Source: Bacillota bacterium (GTDB lineage Bacteria > Bacillota > Clostridia > Peptostreptococcales > Anaerovoracaceae). From it: a stretch of DNA of 15,622 nt. The number at the start of each line of letters is the position of its first letter. The first letter of the stretch is position 1. A program made the position numbers and the translations under genes. The stretch spans positions 1-15,622 of the forward strand of contig JAFWFF010000028.1 in NCBI GenBank assembly GCA_017515765.1, read 5' to 3'. This document shows, piece after piece, positions 14,772-15,622 of this stretch. The notes under the pieces were generated by a model that had not been told where the DNA came from, searched no databases, and saw only the letters and a list, made by a program, of their open reading frames with translations.

Positions 14772-14799
14772 GATGGGAGATCCGGCCCCGGCTCCCACC
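14772..14799 (-). promoter_or_regulatory. hairpin between dnaK and dnaJ
   Basis: In the minus-strand transcript GGTGGGAG pairs with CTCCCATC (8 bp with one G-U pair) around a 12-base GC-rich loop that can itself pair CCG with CGG. There is no U-run after it, so it is unlikely to be a full terminator. It may act as a processing or mRNA-stability element that sets dnaK above dnaJ output. Confidence 0.5.
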
Positions 14800-14840
14800 T
14801 GCCTTCGTTCTATTGCGCTTTCTTTAAACTGTTTTAATGA

Positions 14841-15622
14841 TTATTTGTCTTCGTCGACCACGGTATAGTCAGCGTCTACCACGTTGTCGTTCGCGCCCTG
14901 TCCGGAGTTCTGCTGGGTATATCCGCCCATGTTCTGATCGGTATAACCGCCGGCGTATCCGCCTGCTCCGGCGTCGGAGGTGTAGCCGCCCATGTTCGGG
15001 TCAGCGCCTGCCTGGGCTCCTGCCTGCTGATACATCCTGGTGTAGACTTCGTTGGACTTGTTGGTCAGTTCCTCCATCTTCGCCTTGATGTCGCCCGGAT
15101 TATTGGCTTCCAGAGCGCTTCTCAGGGCTTCCTTGGCCTGGGTCAGGGTATCGACGTCAGCCTGGGAGATCTTGCCCTCTACGTCCTTCAGAGTCCTCTC
15201 TGTCTGATAGATCATGGTCTCGGCCTGGTTCCTGGTCTCGATCGCTTCCTTCTTGGCCTTGTCCTCAGCAGCGTAGGCTTCGGCTTCCTTGACCTTCCTG
15301 TTGATCTCCTCGTCGGTGAGCTTGGTGGAGGAAGTGATGGTGATCTTCTGCTCCTTGCCGGTTCCGAGGTCCTTGGCGCTTACGTTTACGATGCCGTTCG
15401 CGTCGATATCAAAGGTGACCTCGATCTGCGGGATGCCGCGGGGAGCCGGAGCGATGCCGGAGAGCTGGAATTTGCCGAGGGTGATGTTGTCGGCGGCCAT
15501 CTCTCTTTCGCCCTGCATTACGTGGATGTCCACAGCAGTCTGGTTGTCGACCGCGGTCGAGAAGATCTGACTCTTCTTGGTCGGGATCGTGGTATTTCTC
15601 TCGATGAGCTTGGTGGCTACGC
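14841..15622 (-). CDS. dnaK: chaperone protein DnaK (Hsp70), C-terminal 260 residues
   Basis: The 5' part lies beyond the right edge; the frame is open across the boundary. The visible part begins VATKLIERNTTIPTKKSQIFSTA in the substrate-binding domain, continues through QGERE, LGKFQLSGI, APRGIPQIEVTFDIDANGI and NVSAKDLGTGKEQKITI, and then the helical lid. These are strongly conserved in DnaK, which binds exposed hydrophobic peptides in an ATP-controlled cycle. The disordered tail is unusual in having four GGY motifs (14910-14996) before the conserved acidic end VDADYTVVDEDK. It heads the visible part of the dnaK-dnaJ-prmA operon; grpE and hrcA would be expected to the right. Confidence 0.97.
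   Translation of the reverse strand, partial: VATKLIERNTTIPTKKSQIFSTAVDNQTAVDIHVMQGEREMAADNITLGKFQLSGIAPAPRGIPQIEVTFDIDANGIVNVSAKDLGTGKEQKITITSSTKLTDEEINRKVKEAEAYAAEDKAKKEAIETRNQAETMIYQTERTLKDVEGKISQADVDTLTQAKEALRSALEANNPGDIKAKMEELTNKSNEVYTRMYQQAGAQAGADPNMGGYTSDAGAGGYAGGYTDQNMGGYTQQNSGQGANDNVVDADYTVVDEDK

Noticed and set aside
14772..14799. Intrinsic terminator between dnaK and dnaJ
   Set aside because: The stem is sound but no U-run follows on the minus strand, so it is reported only as a hairpin.
13922..14827. 301-codon plus-strand open frame opposite dnaJ
   Set aside because: Antisense shadow of the Gly/Phe and zinc domains; Ala/Glu-rich repeats come from the mirrored GGC/TTC codons.
1..15622. 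CRISPR array, tRNA/rRNA genes, insertion sequences or phage genes
   Set aside because: No spaced direct repeats, tRNA-like cloverleaf, transposase or integrase motifs were seen on either strand.

Overview
The window looks like a chromosomal piece of a GC-rich Gram-positive anaerobe, probably a member of the Clostridia (Firmicutes). The reasons are the strong AGGAGG-type ribosome binding sites, the dnaK-dnaJ-prmA gene order, and a secreted protein with three CWB2 (cell wall binding repeat 2) modules. The genus cannot be fixed from the sequence alone.

Positions 1-9448 (minus strand) hold one tightly packed surface-polysaccharide operon, read right to left. The order is: membrane-bound FlaA1/PglF-type nucleotide-sugar 4,6-dehydratase, ArnB/PglE-type aminotransferase, GT4 glycosyltransferase, WbpA-type UDP-GlcNAc 6-dehydrogenase, Gfo/Idh/MocA oxidoreductase, Wzy-like polymerase, Wzz-like chain-length protein, and the start of a Wzx-like flippase cut by the left edge. 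The set indicates a Wzx/Wzy-dependent polymer containing amino-deoxy sugars and/or amino-uronic acids. No initiating phosphoglycosyl transferase, N-acetyltransferase or second glycosyltransferase is present, so the operon very probably continues to the left. The Wzz-like protein carries a cytoplasmic extension that looks like a bacterial tyrosine kinase domain with a destroyed Walker A motif.

Positions 9449-9777 are an AT-rich divergent control region. It has a near-consensus leftward promoter for the polysaccharide operon, a rightward promoter for the next gene, a small leader hairpin on each side, and a 16-bp inverted repeat (15 of 16 matching) that brackets the leftward promoter. That layout fits either paired regulator sites or an invertible, phase-variable promoter; this is the most interesting observation here.

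Positions 9778-12516 (plus strand) encode a 912-residue exported peptidoglycan hydrolase: signal peptide, SH3b, LytD/GH73-like glucosaminidase, two 84-residue Ig-like repeats, three CWB2 repeats. CWB2 modules hold proteins to anionic wall polymers in known cases, so the divergent polysaccharide operon could make its ligand; this is inference.

Positions 12517-15622 hold a bidirectional terminator, then the 3' part of a minus-strand stress/translation operon: dnaK (3' portion only), dnaJ, prmA. The DnaJ lacks one of its eight zinc-binding cysteines (Tyr instead). No tRNA, rRNA, CRISPR array or insertion sequence was seen.
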